Part shown: piece after piece, positions 7,800 through 14,954 of the stretch
Position numbering within the stretch: position 1 is the stretch's first letter
Layout of the letters: each line of letters opens with the position of its first letter
Assembly: GCA_030429685.1 (NCBI GenBank)
Contig: JAUIEY010000029.1
Location: 1 to 14,954 of the forward strand
DNA from: Gammaproteobacteria bacterium
Lineage (GTDB): Bacteria; Pseudomonadota; Gammaproteobacteria; Steroidobacterales; GCA-2729495
Length of the DNA: 14,954 bases
Direction: 5' to 3'
The notes under the pieces: model-generated
Databases searched by the model: none
The model's input: the letters and a program-made list of their open reading frames with translations, nothing else
Told to the model about the DNA's origin: nothing
Made by a program: the position numbers and the translations under genes

Positions 7800-8851
7800 G
7801 CTTCATGAAAAAACCCAGTGCGCGTCATCCCAAACTGCCGGTAAATGAACTGGGCCTCACCGTGCGCGACTATGAGGGCGGCATGTCCACCCTGTGTGCG
7901 GGCTGCGGCCATGATGCAATCACCGGCGCCATTGTTGAGGCAGCCTGGGGCCTGAGTATTCCGACGCACCGGTTCGCCAAATTGTCAGGTATCGGCTGCT
8001 CGTCCAAAACGCCGGCTTACTTTCTTCGCGATTCGCATGGCTTCAATTCGTGTCACGGACGTATGCCGTCAGTGGCAACGGGCGCCAACTGCGCCAATCG
8101 CGATCTTTACTACGTTGGCGTATCCGGCGACGGAGACTCGCTGTCCATTGGCATGGGGCAGTTTACGCATGCCATCCGCCGCAATTTGAATATGACTTAT
8201 ATCATTGAAAATAATGGTGTTTATGGTCTTACCAAAGGGCAGTTCTCGGCTGCTGCCGACAAAGGCAGCAAGGCAAAAAAAGGCGAGGTCAATCTGCAGC
8301 CCGCCATTGATCCGTGCAGTACCGCGATCACGCTAGGGGCGACTTTTGTGGCGCGCAGCTTTTCCGGCGACAAGGATCAGCTGGTGCCGATTCTCAAAGC
8401 GGCATTCAACCACCGCGGTTTTGCTTTGGTGGATATTATTTCGCCCTGCGTGACGTTTAATGATCACGAAGGCTCGACCCGTAGCTACAAGTACTCCCGT
8501 GAGCATTTCGTCCCGGCAATAGCTGCAGACTTTGTGCCGCCCGCGGAAGATATAAAAGCAAAGTACGAAGAAGGCGAAGCCATGCCGGTGCAGTTGCACG
8601 ATGGCAGTCATATTGTGTTGCGCAAGCTGGACAAGGATTATGATCCGACTGATCGGGTCAATGCGGTTTCAAATTTGCTGGAAAACAATGCGGCCGGTGA
8701 AATTACTACCGGTATTCTGTATCTCGATGAATCGCAACCGGACATGCATGAAGTCAATAACACCGCGGCCACGCCGCTTATTGACGTGCCCTACAGCAAG
8801 CTGAACCCCGGAAACGACACGCTGCGGAAAATTCAGTCGCGCTACCGTTAG
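7796..8851 (+). CDS. korB: 2-oxoacid:ferredoxin oxidoreductase beta (TPP) subunit KorB
   Basis: The 351-residue protein is the TPP and [4Fe-4S] subunit of a 2-oxoglutarate/2-oxoacid:ferredoxin oxidoreductase. The TPP motif runs from GDGDS (111-115) to ENN (138-140), which binds Mg-diphosphate. Four cysteines in the family positions are present: C34 and C37 (CAGCGH), C68 (GIGCSS) and C218 (SPCVTFN). Beta subunits of dimeric-type enzymes are usually 280-350 residues, so this is full length and slightly long, with a C-terminal extension after about 290. It starts in an ATGA overlap with the end of korA and has its own good ribosome binding site. With KorA and the upstream flavoprotein it should form a cytosolic complex that turns a 2-oxoacid plus CoA into acyl-CoA and CO2. 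2-Oxoglutarate is the likeliest substrate from family context; pyruvate or branched-chain oxoacids cannot be excluded. The gene is intact although its partner korA is not. Confidence 0.9.
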   Translation: MSFMKKPSARHPKLPVNELGLTVRDYEGGMSTLCAGCGHDAITGAIVEAAWGLSIPTHRFAKLSGIGCSSKTPAYFLRDSHGFNSCHGRMPSVATGANCANRDLYYVGVSGDGDSLSIGMGQFTHAIRRNLNMTYIIENNGVYGLTKGQFSAAADKGSKAKKGEVNLQPAIDPCSTAITLGATFVARSFSGDKDQLVPILKAAFNHRGFALVDIISPCVTFNDHEGSTRSYKYSREHFVPAIAADFVPPAEDIKAKYEEGEAMPVQLHDGSHIVLRKLDKDYDPTDRVNAVSNLLENNAAGEITTGILYLDESQPDMHEVNNTAATPLIDVPYSKLNPGNDTLRKIQSRYR

Positions 8852-8870
8852 CAGCGCTCGCACCCTGATA

Positions 8871-9635
8871 TCAATGCACGCCCGGCATAGGCAATGACGG
8901 GTGGTTGCGGGTTTCCAGGTAGAAAAACGCATCCGCGACCGGCTTGCCCCAGGCTTTTTCGAAAATTCCGTAAGCCGGGTCATTGTCGTGCAGGATGCGC
9001 TTGAATTCGCGTATCGCGTCAGTGGCCTGCGCTATTTCCGCTTCGTCTGTCAGCCGGCTGCCGGGAACGTAATAGTGCTCGATCCAGATGCACAGGTATT
9101 CATACATGGCCTCGCCGAACAGTTCGGTGTCGAGTTCGGTGTATTCACATTGCAGCAGGTACGGCGAGCTGATGCGGTTCACCCAGTCCAGCTTGCAGGG
9201 CTGAATGTTTAGCAGCGACCGGTACTTTTCATAGACCGGAATCAGCGGTGTGTAGTCGATTTCGGGCAGCGTTGGACTGATGTCCAGCATGGCGATTTTC
9301 TGCCTGTCATTGCCGCCCAGCTGATAAAAAAATACCGGTACGTTCCAGGCCGGATCCGGCAGCGCAACAATAACGTTGCCCTGCAGCTTGTTACGCACGC
9401 CGTACTCTTCGAGAATCACATCGGCGAGCTTTTCCGCCGGATAAATATCGGTGCGCAGGTAGGTATCACGACCGGCCTTTTTCCGGTTGGAGAAAAACTG
9501 CGAGTAGTCTTCCAGATTGAGATGGGCTTCAAATCTGGAAAAAAATGTTCCCAGGGGCCCGGTTCGGTTCGGTGCGGGTGCTTGCATGGCTAGCGATTGT
9601 TTCCTGTCAGTGCGCTGAAGATACCTCCAGAGCAT
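8871..9635 (-). CDS. Possible ferredoxin-dependent bilin reductase-like protein
   Basis: This soluble protein of 254 residues (or 238 from the ATG at 9587) has no signal peptide or membrane segment. Read against remembered PcyA sequence it shows matching blocks in the right order. VALPDPAWNVPVFF (90-103) resembles the MFPEPKYDLPMF strand, AMLDISP (115-121) resembles AIADLSP, SSPYLLQ..YEYLCIWIEHYY (157-189) resembles the SSYCLFI..YLTIHCQQ region, and NDPAYGIFEKAWGKPVADAFF (218-238) resembles [20 protein letters not shown]. This suggests the fold shared by ferredoxin-dependent bilin reductases and red chlorophyll catabolite reductase. In the same rough alignment the positions of PcyA's catalytic His and central Asp hold Ile and Gln, so the usual bilin chemistry is doubtful. 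It converges on korB with 19 bp between stops and diverges from the TetR gene. Neither candidate start has a well-placed ribosome binding site. The assignment is by eye; otherwise it is a conserved hypothetical protein. Confidence 0.55.
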   Translation of the reverse strand: MLWRYLQRTDRKQSLAMQAPAPNRTGPLGTFFSRFEAHLNLEDYSQFFSNRKKAGRDTYLRTDIYPAEKLADVILEEYGVRNKLQGNVIVALPDPAWNVPVFFYQLGGNDRQKIAMLDISPTLPEIDYTPLIPVYEKYRSLLNIQPCKLDWVNRISSPYLLQCEYTELDTELFGEAMYEYLCIWIEHYYVPGSRLTDEAEIAQATDAIREFKRILHDNDPAYGIFEKAWGKPVADAFFYLETRNHPSLPMPGVH

Positions 9636-9738
9636 AGGGGGTTCGGGCCTGAATGAAATAGGTGTTGAGCGACCCCTGTCTACGGATAAGTACCTATCGC
9701 CTGTGCCGGGTCGGCTTTCTCTGACTTATACTCTGTGC
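9636..9738. other. Divergent intergenic region between bilin-reductase-like gene and TetR gene
   Basis: This gap of about 100 bp (150 bp if the minus-strand gene starts at 9587) must carry both divergent promoters. A TTGAGC at 9665-9670 and TAAGTA at 9687-9692 with 16-bp spacing are a weak plus-strand promoter pair. TATACT at 9727-9732 is a better -10 by itself but has no -35 and would start transcription at the ATG. Confidence 0.35.
9685..9698. promoter_or_regulatory. Near-palindrome, candidate TetR-family operator
   Basis: GATAAGTACCTATC equals its reverse complement at 12 of 14 positions, centred on GTAC between 9691 and 9692. It lies between the divergent bilin-reductase-like and TetR genes and overlaps the weak -10 candidate at 9687-9692. 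TetR regulators often bind such dyads in the gap next to their own gene. That this one binds is inference. Confidence 0.35.
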
Positions 9739-10347
9739 ATGAACGATTCTGCCGCTTCCCGCTTCAACGATCGCCAGCCCAGCCCGAAAATCGCCGAAAA
9801 ACGCGCCCGCATCCGCGAGCGGTTGCTGGAATGCGCCGGTGCCCTGTTTGCGGAACGGGGTATAGAACCGGTCAGCGTTGAGGAAATTATTGCGGCGGCT
9901 GGTATTTCCCGGCGGACCTTTTACAGTTTTTTTGCTAACAAGAATGAGCTGGCAGCGGGGCTGCTGACACCGGCGCTGGAAGACGGTGCCAGGCTTCTGA
10001 ACGAACTGCCGGATGACGCCGCCGAGGCGGCGCTGCCCGGGCTGGTCGACGCTTATGCACGTCTCTGGGGCACGCATGCGGACGCACTCACGCTGATTTC
10101 ATCCATTAACGCCGATGTCATGCCGTATATAGAAGCGGGGCATCGGGAATTTGGCGGCGCACTGAAACGGGTGCTGGCGCTGGCGGAGCAGGCAGGTACG
10201 TTGCGTAATGATGATGCCGAGTTGTCGTTCCGGGTAGTGGCGCGCACCGCGGTACCGCTGTTAAAGGTATATGCACACCATCCGCAGCGACAGCGGCTGT
10301 ATCGAGATTCCATGCTGGCTTTGCTGGGCCGGGGTGACAGTACATGA
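9739..10347 (+). CDS. TetR/AcrR family transcriptional regulator
   Basis: The 202-residue protein has the TetR N-terminal DNA-binding domain. Helix 1 spans about 20-40 (EKRARIRERLLECAGALFAE), and the helix-turn-helix spans 46-68 (SVEEIIAAAGISRRTFYSFFANK) with the characteristic TFYSFFANKNEL run. The C-terminal helical ligand-binding part (about 75-202) does not point to a ligand. The frame could begin earlier at a GTG at 9703, but the ATG at 9739 gives a standard-length N-terminal arm and is preferred; neither has a clear ribosome binding site. Its stop overlaps the next gene's start (ATGA), so the small membrane protein is translationally coupled to it. It is divergent from the bilin-reductase-like gene, a classical layout for a local repressor. 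The signal and targets are unknown. Confidence 0.9.
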   Translation: MNDSAASRFNDRQPSPKIAEKRARIRERLLECAGALFAERGIEPVSVEEIIAAAGISRRTFYSFFANKNELAAGLLTPALEDGARLLNELPDDAAEAALPGLVDAYARLWGTHADALTLISSINADVMPYIEAGHREFGGALKRVLALAEQAGTLRNDDAELSFRVVARTAVPLLKVYAHHPQRQRLYRDSMLALLGRGDST

Positions 10348-10763
10348 CCGCCCGCGAACCGCAGAGCCTGACGGAACACATCACCGCCAACATCCGGCCA
10401 CAACCCGCCATCCCGGCGGTCGCAGTAATGTTCCTGTTGGTGCTGTTGCCGGCGTTATCAGCTCAGGGTAGCGACGGCAGTGACTGGCAGTTCTGGCTGG
10501 TTCCCGCCGGACTGCTGGCCTCAGCAGGCCTCGCCATAGCCGCCGGATTCTGTTCCCTGGCGCCGCATATTATCTGGGTGTTGCTGGGCGCCTGGAGCAG
10601 CAATCTGCTGGCCCGGGCCGCATTCCCCGGCTGGGTATTTGCCGTGCTGTATTTGTGTCTGTGCGTTACCGCAGCAATGTTTTTTGTGCAGCTATGGCGT
10701 ATCCGCACCCGGCGGTTCGTGCCGACCATCCGCGAGCGCGAATGGTCGGATGACGAGGACTGA
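10344..10763 (+). CDS. Small multi-pass membrane protein of unknown function
   Basis: I do not recognise this 139-residue protein. It has about four hydrophobic segments, near residues 24-40, 50-69, 75-90 and 97-118, followed by a basic stretch (RIRTRRF) and an acidic C-terminus (EREWSDDED), which by the positive-inside rule suggests a cytoplasmic C-terminus. Cysteines at 70, 105 and 107 lie in or near membrane segments. It starts inside the TetR stop codon (ATGA), so the two are almost certainly one transcript. Such pairs can involve a regulator and a membrane sensor or transporter accessory, but nothing here proves a role. It ends 15 bp before the convergent TonB-dependent receptor gene. 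Confidence 0.75.
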   Translation: MTAREPQSLTEHITANIRPQPAIPAVAVMFLLVLLPALSAQGSDGSDWQFWLVPAGLLASAGLAIAAGFCSLAPHIIWVLLGAWSSNLLARAAFPGWVFAVLYLCLCVTAAMFFVQLWRIRTRRFVPTIREREWSDDED

Positions 10764-10778
10764 CCGGGGTGGCGCGAA

Positions 10779-13412
10779 CTAGTCGCCGCCGAATCTTTTC
10801 TCCACTGTTATGCCGATAGTGCGCAGCCGCGGATGCGTGGTTGAAATACGCCACGGAAAGAATTTGCTTGTGGAGGAACTGGCCGGCATCTGCTGAAAAA
10901 TATCCTCGGTATTGCCGAAATACACGTTTCGATACGCGGCCGTGGGGGTGTTGTCATTGAGGATATTTTTCATCCACAGGCTGATCGACCATGCATCTGA
11001 GGTCAGACCCAGGTTGCCGTTGAACACGGTACGTGACGGAATAGTCCACTGGTTGTCGAGGCCGCCGAAGAATTTGCCCTGGTAGACGGCATCACCGCGC
11101 GCACGGAAGGTCCAGCCGCTGCCGCCGATATCGCGCTCATAGCGCAGGGTGGCATTGGCCATCTTCTTGGGTTGGCGCAGCAGATAGTTGCCGGACACAT
11201 CGCCGTCTGGTGCGAAGCTGGGGAAATCGGCAAAGCTTTCCAGTTGCGCATTGTCCATCTTGGATTCGGTCCACGATGCGCCCAGAGATACCGACCAATT
11301 ATCAGTCAGTGATACATCAGTCTGTACTTCCAGCCCCTTGACCGTTGCATCACCGGCGTTGGTGTTAAAGCCTTCCGGCTGCTCAAAATCACATGGCGTA
11401 CCGGGTACTTGGGTAAAAATCTGCGGAATGATGATGTCATCCCAGTTCATCCAGTACGCTGATACGTCATAACGTACGCGGTCATCGGCAGCGTTGCCTT
11501 TCAGGCCCAGTTCATAGGCAACTATGGTTTCTTCGAAAAAGGGCACGACAACTGTCTGTTCCGAAGCCTGGGCGCTGACAACGCAGCTTCCGTCGGGCTG
11601 GACAACACCGAATACGTCCACCTGATCGATGCTTAAGCCACCGGATTTTTCTGCTGTACTGACCGAGGCATAAGTCATCAGGTCATCGCTGAACGCATAC
11701 TTGATGCCCGCCCGTCCGGTGACCGAGTCAAAATCTTCACTCCTTACGGTGTTCCCGTCACTGGCTGTCAGATTTATTCCCTTGGTGTCGGTGTTGTAGC
11801 GCAGCTGAAAATCAGCTGTCAGCTGTTCGGTGATATCCCAGTCCAGGGTGCCGAAAAGCGCATAGGAACGGGTTTTGCTGACCAGCCGAAAAGCGTTGTC
11901 GCCCGCGGTGCCGCCCGGCAGGAACACATCGCGAAAAGCCGCATCGCCGATTGCTGCGGCGGTGCCCAGGAAAGGTCCGAATGCTGCTGCCGGCGGCATG
12001 GACCCGGGTCCGGTCGGAGTTTCCAGCCCGGCCGGCAGCATGGGTGCATTGCCCAGCAGGTAGGCGTCGAATTCACGCAATCTGGACTTGGTGATATAGG
12101 CACCGACCGTATAACGCACTGCGCGGTCCACCGGGCTGGCAAAGCGAACTTCCTGACTGATATCGGTCGTGACGTCCTCGGGCGAAACCACCAGCATGTT
12201 GGTTACAAACCGGCTGGGAGGACCGAAAGCTGACATGGGCGTCGTATCAAGACAAAGCGGTACTGTATTGTCCGGCGGATTGAAATAGCCCGGCAGAACG
12301 TTGGTGCAATAGACGAAGGGCTGCGTGTAGCCGAGGCCTTCAGTACCGTCGAGGTAGCTGCGATGCGCGACCCGGGAATAGCCGGTGATCGCGGTGATGT
12401 TGCCGACACCGATGTCCCAGTCGAATTTCAGGCTGCCGCGCAGCAACTTGCGATCTTCTCCCCGGGCTTCCGGTACCCGGGCTATTTGTTCATGCCCGGT
12501 CCGAAACTGGTATTGCGCAGGGATATTGGGGTTGCCCAGAATGCCCTCATTGTAATACCGGCGGGTCTGGTCCAGGTCCCAGAGATCGCCGCACCAGTTA
12601 GCCAGCCGCATAAACAATCCTGCATCGTCGCCGACGTTTTCGCAGTTGGCAGGTAGCCCTGTAATAGGGCTTGAGTTGATGTGATCATCCGAACCGTAGC
12701 CATTGAACTGGATGGTCAGGTTGTCGGTGGGCATGAAATCAACGGCCAGCACTACATTCTTGTACGTATAACCGCCAAGATCTTCAGAACCAATGGGGTT
12801 TCCATAGGAACCGTTCCAGGTGTCGTAGCCGGCTGTCAGTTTGGCATGCAGAAAATCCTCGATCAGCGGGCCGCCGATGTCGCCTTTCACCTGTCTCCTG
12901 CCGTCGTTGCCGAGGGTGGCCAAAGCACTGCTTTCAAACACGTCTGCGGGCCGTTTGCTGACATAGTTGATGGCGCCGCTGAACGCATTTCGGCCATACA
13001 GAGCACTTTGCGGGCCTTTCACAATTTCGATTCGTTCGACGTCAAGGATCGAGAAGTTAAGCCCTTCGCGCCCCGCCACGTAGACACCGTCAACAAAAAT
13101 AGCGGCATTGGTCTCGCCGAAGATATCGGTTGGCGCAACGCCGCGGATAACGGGAACCGGCAATGCATCACCGTTGGAGCTGAAAAAGTTCAGGCCCGGC
13201 GTCAGGGAAGCCACGTCATCGAGATTTTCGATGCGCGCCTCCTCGATCATTTGTGTCCCGATGGCGGTAATCGCGACGGGCACGTCCTGCAGGTTCTCGT
13301 CAGTCTTGCGGGCGGAGACGACTATTTCGTCAACTGCGGTAAGACCAAGAGTCGGAAAAAGTATGACAGCTGCCGCGAGGCAGCCTCTAACCATAGGCTT
13401 GCGATATGACAT
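10779..13412 (-). CDS. TonB-dependent outer membrane receptor
   Basis: This 877-residue protein begins with a signal peptide (basic start, hydrophobic core 11-25, cleavage likely after GLTA near 26). A TonB box DEIVVSA follows at 28-34, then a plug domain to about 155 with ENLQDVPVAITAIG, VIRGV, IFVDGVYVAG and VERIEIVKGPQSALYGRNAFSGAINY. The remainder is the 22-stranded beta-barrel, ending TIGITVEKRFGGD. Length is typical. It would import a scarce ligand across the outer membrane using TonB energy. The plug style is that of the large receptor group abundant in sphingomonads and marine Gammaproteobacteria, whose ligands go well beyond siderophores. There is no FecA-like signalling extension. 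It follows the MFS gene by 40 bp on the same strand, so the two are probably co-transcribed. The ATG at 13412 is chosen; a second Met at residue 7 would still leave a signal peptide. The ligand is unknown. Confidence 0.93.
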   Translation of the reverse strand: MSYRKPMVRGCLAAAVILFPTLGLTAVDEIVVSARKTDENLQDVPVAITAIGTQMIEEARIENLDDVASLTPGLNFFSSNGDALPVPVIRGVAPTDIFGETNAAIFVDGVYVAGREGLNFSILDVERIEIVKGPQSALYGRNAFSGAINYVSKRPADVFESSALATLGNDGRRQVKGDIGGPLIEDFLHAKLTAGYDTWNGSYGNPIGSEDLGGYTYKNVVLAVDFMPTDNLTIQFNGYGSDDHINSSPITGLPANCENVGDDAGLFMRLANWCGDLWDLDQTRRYYNEGILGNPNIPAQYQFRTGHEQIARVPEARGEDRKLLRGSLKFDWDIGVGNITAITGYSRVAHRSYLDGTEGLGYTQPFVYCTNVLPGYFNPPDNTVPLCLDTTPMSAFGPPSRFVTNMLVVSPEDVTTDISQEVRFASPVDRAVRYTVGAYITKSRLREFDAYLLGNAPMLPAGLETPTGPGSMPPAAAFGPFLGTAAAIGDAAFRDVFLPGGTAGDNAFRLVSKTRSYALFGTLDWDITEQLTADFQLRYNTDTKGINLTASDGNTVRSEDFDSVTGRAGIKYAFSDDLMTYASVSTAEKSGGLSIDQVDVFGVVQPDGSCVVSAQASEQTVVVPFFEETIVAYELGLKGNAADDRVRYDVSAYWMNWDDIIIPQIFTQVPGTPCDFEQPEGFNTNAGDATVKGLEVQTDVSLTDNWSVSLGASWTESKMDNAQLESFADFPSFAPDGDVSGNYLLRQPKKMANATLRYERDIGGSGWTFRARGDAVYQGKFFGGLDNQWTIPSRTVFNGNLGLTSDAWSISLWMKNILNDNTPTAAYRNVYFGNTEDIFQQMPASSSTSKFFPWRISTTHPRLRTIGITVEKRFGGD

Positions 13413-13452
13413 GACCTGAAATTGTCCCCCGATTCTGCAAAAGAATACTGCT

Positions 13453-14829
13453 TCAGGTATTCGATACAGGTTTATTTGTTGTTATTGCATCTATTTTGTC
13501 TGTTTGCGCGGCTTTTTGCCAGAGGGGATTGGGCGCCGGGCGTCCGGGCGACACGATACGCACGATAATCGCCAACACCAGCAGCACGCTCTGATAGGCG
13601 CCGGCCATGACGAATGGTGCCCAGGGGCCCCAGGCATCGAATGCAATGCCGCCCCACTTGGAGAAAATCAGGATGCCGATTGCGCCGCACATGCCGGACA
13701 TGGCAATTACGCTGCCGCGTTCCCGGATAGGCGCTTCCTGACCGACCAGGCTCAGCGACGACTTCATCATAAAGCCGGAGCCCCACACGATCAGCACAAA
13801 AAACGGCCACATGGAAAAGTCCAGCGGTGAGGTAATCAGTCCCATGGACAGGTACCCGCCGGAAGCACATACCAGCGCGATAATAAAAGCAGTAAGCCGG
13901 TTTACGCGATCAATGAGCCAGCCGAAAGCCGGCGCCGACGCAATGCCCACGGCATTCATTAGTATCAGCATCAGGCCAAAGCGGGCGATCGACTCGCCCG
14001 GGTTCAGGCCTTGCTTGACGCCATCCTGTATTGCCCACAGCGTCAGGAACATGCCTTTGATAACCAGGTCGGAGCGGGCTGCAAACGCGCCGGCATAGGC
14101 TAGCGCAATACGCGGGTTTTTGGCATTGCGCAAACCGCTTTTGAGCAGGTCAGAAGTCTTACCGCGGTCTTTTTTGGCAACCGGGGTACCGGGTGCGAGC
14201 CCCAGCTTGGCGACAATCGCAGCCAGCACGCACATGGCGCTGGCAATCAGAAACATTGTTTTGCCGCCGGTAATGGCATCAACACCGCGTTCCGCCAGCA
14301 GCGACGGGATACGGGCCAGCACGCCGGCCACGAACATGGCGCCCAGCGTATTCATGATGCTGGTCAGACCGACCATCATGCCGCGCGACTCCTCCCGCGG
14401 GTAGTCATTGGTCAGGGTTGCCATGGTGCCGGCGACGGCCGCCATACCTATCGCGTAGATAACGCGATAGGCCAGCAGTTCATTGGCTGTTGTGGCGAAG
14501 GGACTAAGCCCGAAGCCCAGGCCCATCGCCAGGATGCCCAGAATATAAACCGGCCGTCGACCGATGCGGTCTGCAAGCACACCGAAAGGGTTAAACAGCA
14601 GAATAGCGACAATTTCGCCCCAGAAAGACAGCTCGCCCGCAACCGTGCCGGTCTGGCCGCGCGGAATGCCGAGATGTTCGGTAAGCAGGTAGTTGCTCAG
14701 AATGGGCAGACCGCTAAGCATGGATACCGAAACAAAAGCGGTGAAAAACTTGGTCATCACATTGACCCGCGTGATGCCCGGCGCCAGCCAGATAGGCCCG
14801 AATTTAATGCTTTCGTTTTGTTTATCCAT
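13453..14829 (-). CDS. Major facilitator superfamily transporter
   Basis: The 458-residue protein (from ATG 14829) is an inner-membrane MFS carrier with about twelve hydrophobic segments in two halves. The motif A loop between helices 2 and 3 is clear: GVLADRIGRRPVY at about 83-95. A charged central loop (KKDRGKTSDLLKSGLRNAKNPR) lies between the halves near residues 220-245. The frame is open upstream to a TTG at 14871, adding 14 residues, but the ATG followed by DKQNESIKFGP is more plausible; neither start has a clear ribosome binding site. It is the first gene of a likely two-gene operon with the TonB-dependent receptor, so it may carry the imported ligand, or a product of it, across the inner membrane. 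Substrate and direction cannot be read from sequence; efflux remains possible. Confidence 0.9.
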   Translation of the reverse strand: MDKQNESIKFGPIWLAPGITRVNVMTKFFTAFVSVSMLSGLPILSNYLLTEHLGIPRGQTGTVAGELSFWGEIVAILLFNPFGVLADRIGRRPVYILGILAMGLGFGLSPFATTANELLAYRVIYAIGMAAVAGTMATLTNDYPREESRGMMVGLTSIMNTLGAMFVAGVLARIPSLLAERGVDAITGGKTMFLIASAMCVLAAIVAKLGLAPGTPVAKKDRGKTSDLLKSGLRNAKNPRIALAYAGAFAARSDLVIKGMFLTLWAIQDGVKQGLNPGESIARFGLMLILMNAVGIASAPAFGWLIDRVNRLTAFIIALVCASGGYLSMGLITSPLDFSMWPFFVLIVWGSGFMMKSSLSLVGQEAPIRERGSVIAMSGMCGAIGILIFSKWGGIAFDAWGPWAPFVMAGAYQSVLLVLAIIVRIVSPGRPAPNPLWQKAAQTDKIDAITTNKPVSNT

Positions 14830-14954
14830 AAGGAGTGAGAGCAGACCTCGCGCACGCCCATTGTTCAACAAAATTTGCGAGCAGTAACCAGTGTGCGGTA
14901 GCGTAGTTCGGCCGGCGGCCCGGCGGTCGTTAGTACAGGTGATATAACAACTTT
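14830..14954. other. Upstream region of the MFS/TonB-receptor operon
   Basis: These 125 bp should contain the promoter of the minus-strand operon. It has a GC-rich patch near 14910-14928 (GGCCGGCGGCCCGGCGG), and an AT-rich right edge. I see no convincing -35/-10 pair, and no copy of the dyad found at 9685-9698. Confidence 0.3.

Noticed and set aside
8839..8857. GCGCT...AGCGC hairpin at the korB stop as a terminator
   Set aside because: The stem is only 5 bp with a 9-base loop and no T-run follows on either strand.
9703..9738. GTG start for the TetR regulator, adding 12 residues
   Set aside because: The added residues are not typical of TetR N-termini, there is no ribosome binding site, and the ATG at 9739 gives a normal-length protein.
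10764..10792. Hairpin between the convergent membrane-protein and receptor genes
   Set aside because: GGCGCGA and TCGCCGCC pair only with a bulge and there is no T-run, so a bidirectional terminator cannot be supported.
10779..14829. Siderophore uptake as the role of the TonB receptor operon
   Set aside because: No siderophore biosynthesis, ferric reductase or Fur-box-like site was seen; the receptor group includes many non-iron transporters, so no ligand is claimed.
14830..14871. TTG start for the MFS transporter, adding 14 residues
   Set aside because: A rare start codon without ribosome binding site is less likely than the ATG at 14829, which leads into a normal cytoplasmic N-terminus.

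Overview
The window looks like chromosomal DNA of a Gram-negative, probably aerobic gammaproteobacterium. The basis is a moderately GC-rich, densely coded sequence, an exported M16 peptidase, a TonB-dependent outer-membrane receptor, and a 2-oxoacid oxidoreductase operon of the type known from proteobacteria. The taxonomic statement is inference, since no rRNA or tRNA is present. No mobile element, CRISPR array or RNA gene was seen.

Layout. (i) 1-2437, minus strand: an exported two-domain zinc peptidase of family M16, cut by the left edge. (ii) 2610-3944, plus: a dihydroorotase of the subgroup that has Gln in place of the first metal-site His. (iii) 4118-8851, plus: a three-gene cluster encoding a flavin and iron-sulfur GltD-like oxidoreductase, KorA (fused gamma+alpha subunit) and KorB (TPP subunit). 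This set resembles a 2-oxoglutarate (2-oxoacid):NADP+/ferredoxin oxidoreductase. korA is broken by an apparent frame-changing deletion near 7333-7338, whose junction looks like a 6-base microhomology. (iv) 8871-9635, minus, convergent with korB: a protein with faint but consistent resemblance to ferredoxin-dependent bilin reductases, lacking the expected PcyA catalytic residues in a by-eye alignment. (v) 9739-10763, plus: a TetR-type regulator translationally overlapped with a small multi-pass membrane protein. A 14-bp near-palindrome lies in the divergent gap before the regulator. (vi) 10779-14829, minus: an MFS transporter followed 40 bp later by a TonB-dependent receptor, probably an outer/inner-membrane uptake operon for an unknown substrate.

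How the genes may work together. KorA/KorB would oxidise a 2-oxoacid with CoA and pass low-potential electrons through iron-sulfur centres to the flavoprotein and NADP+, or to ferredoxin. The neighbouring bilin-reductase-like protein belongs, if the assignment holds, to a superfamily that uses ferredoxin electrons; that link is inference from proximity only. The TetR and small membrane protein pair may regulate the divergent bilin-reductase-like gene, themselves, or the nearby uptake operon.

The observations most worth following are the korA lesion and the bilin-reductase-like orphan.
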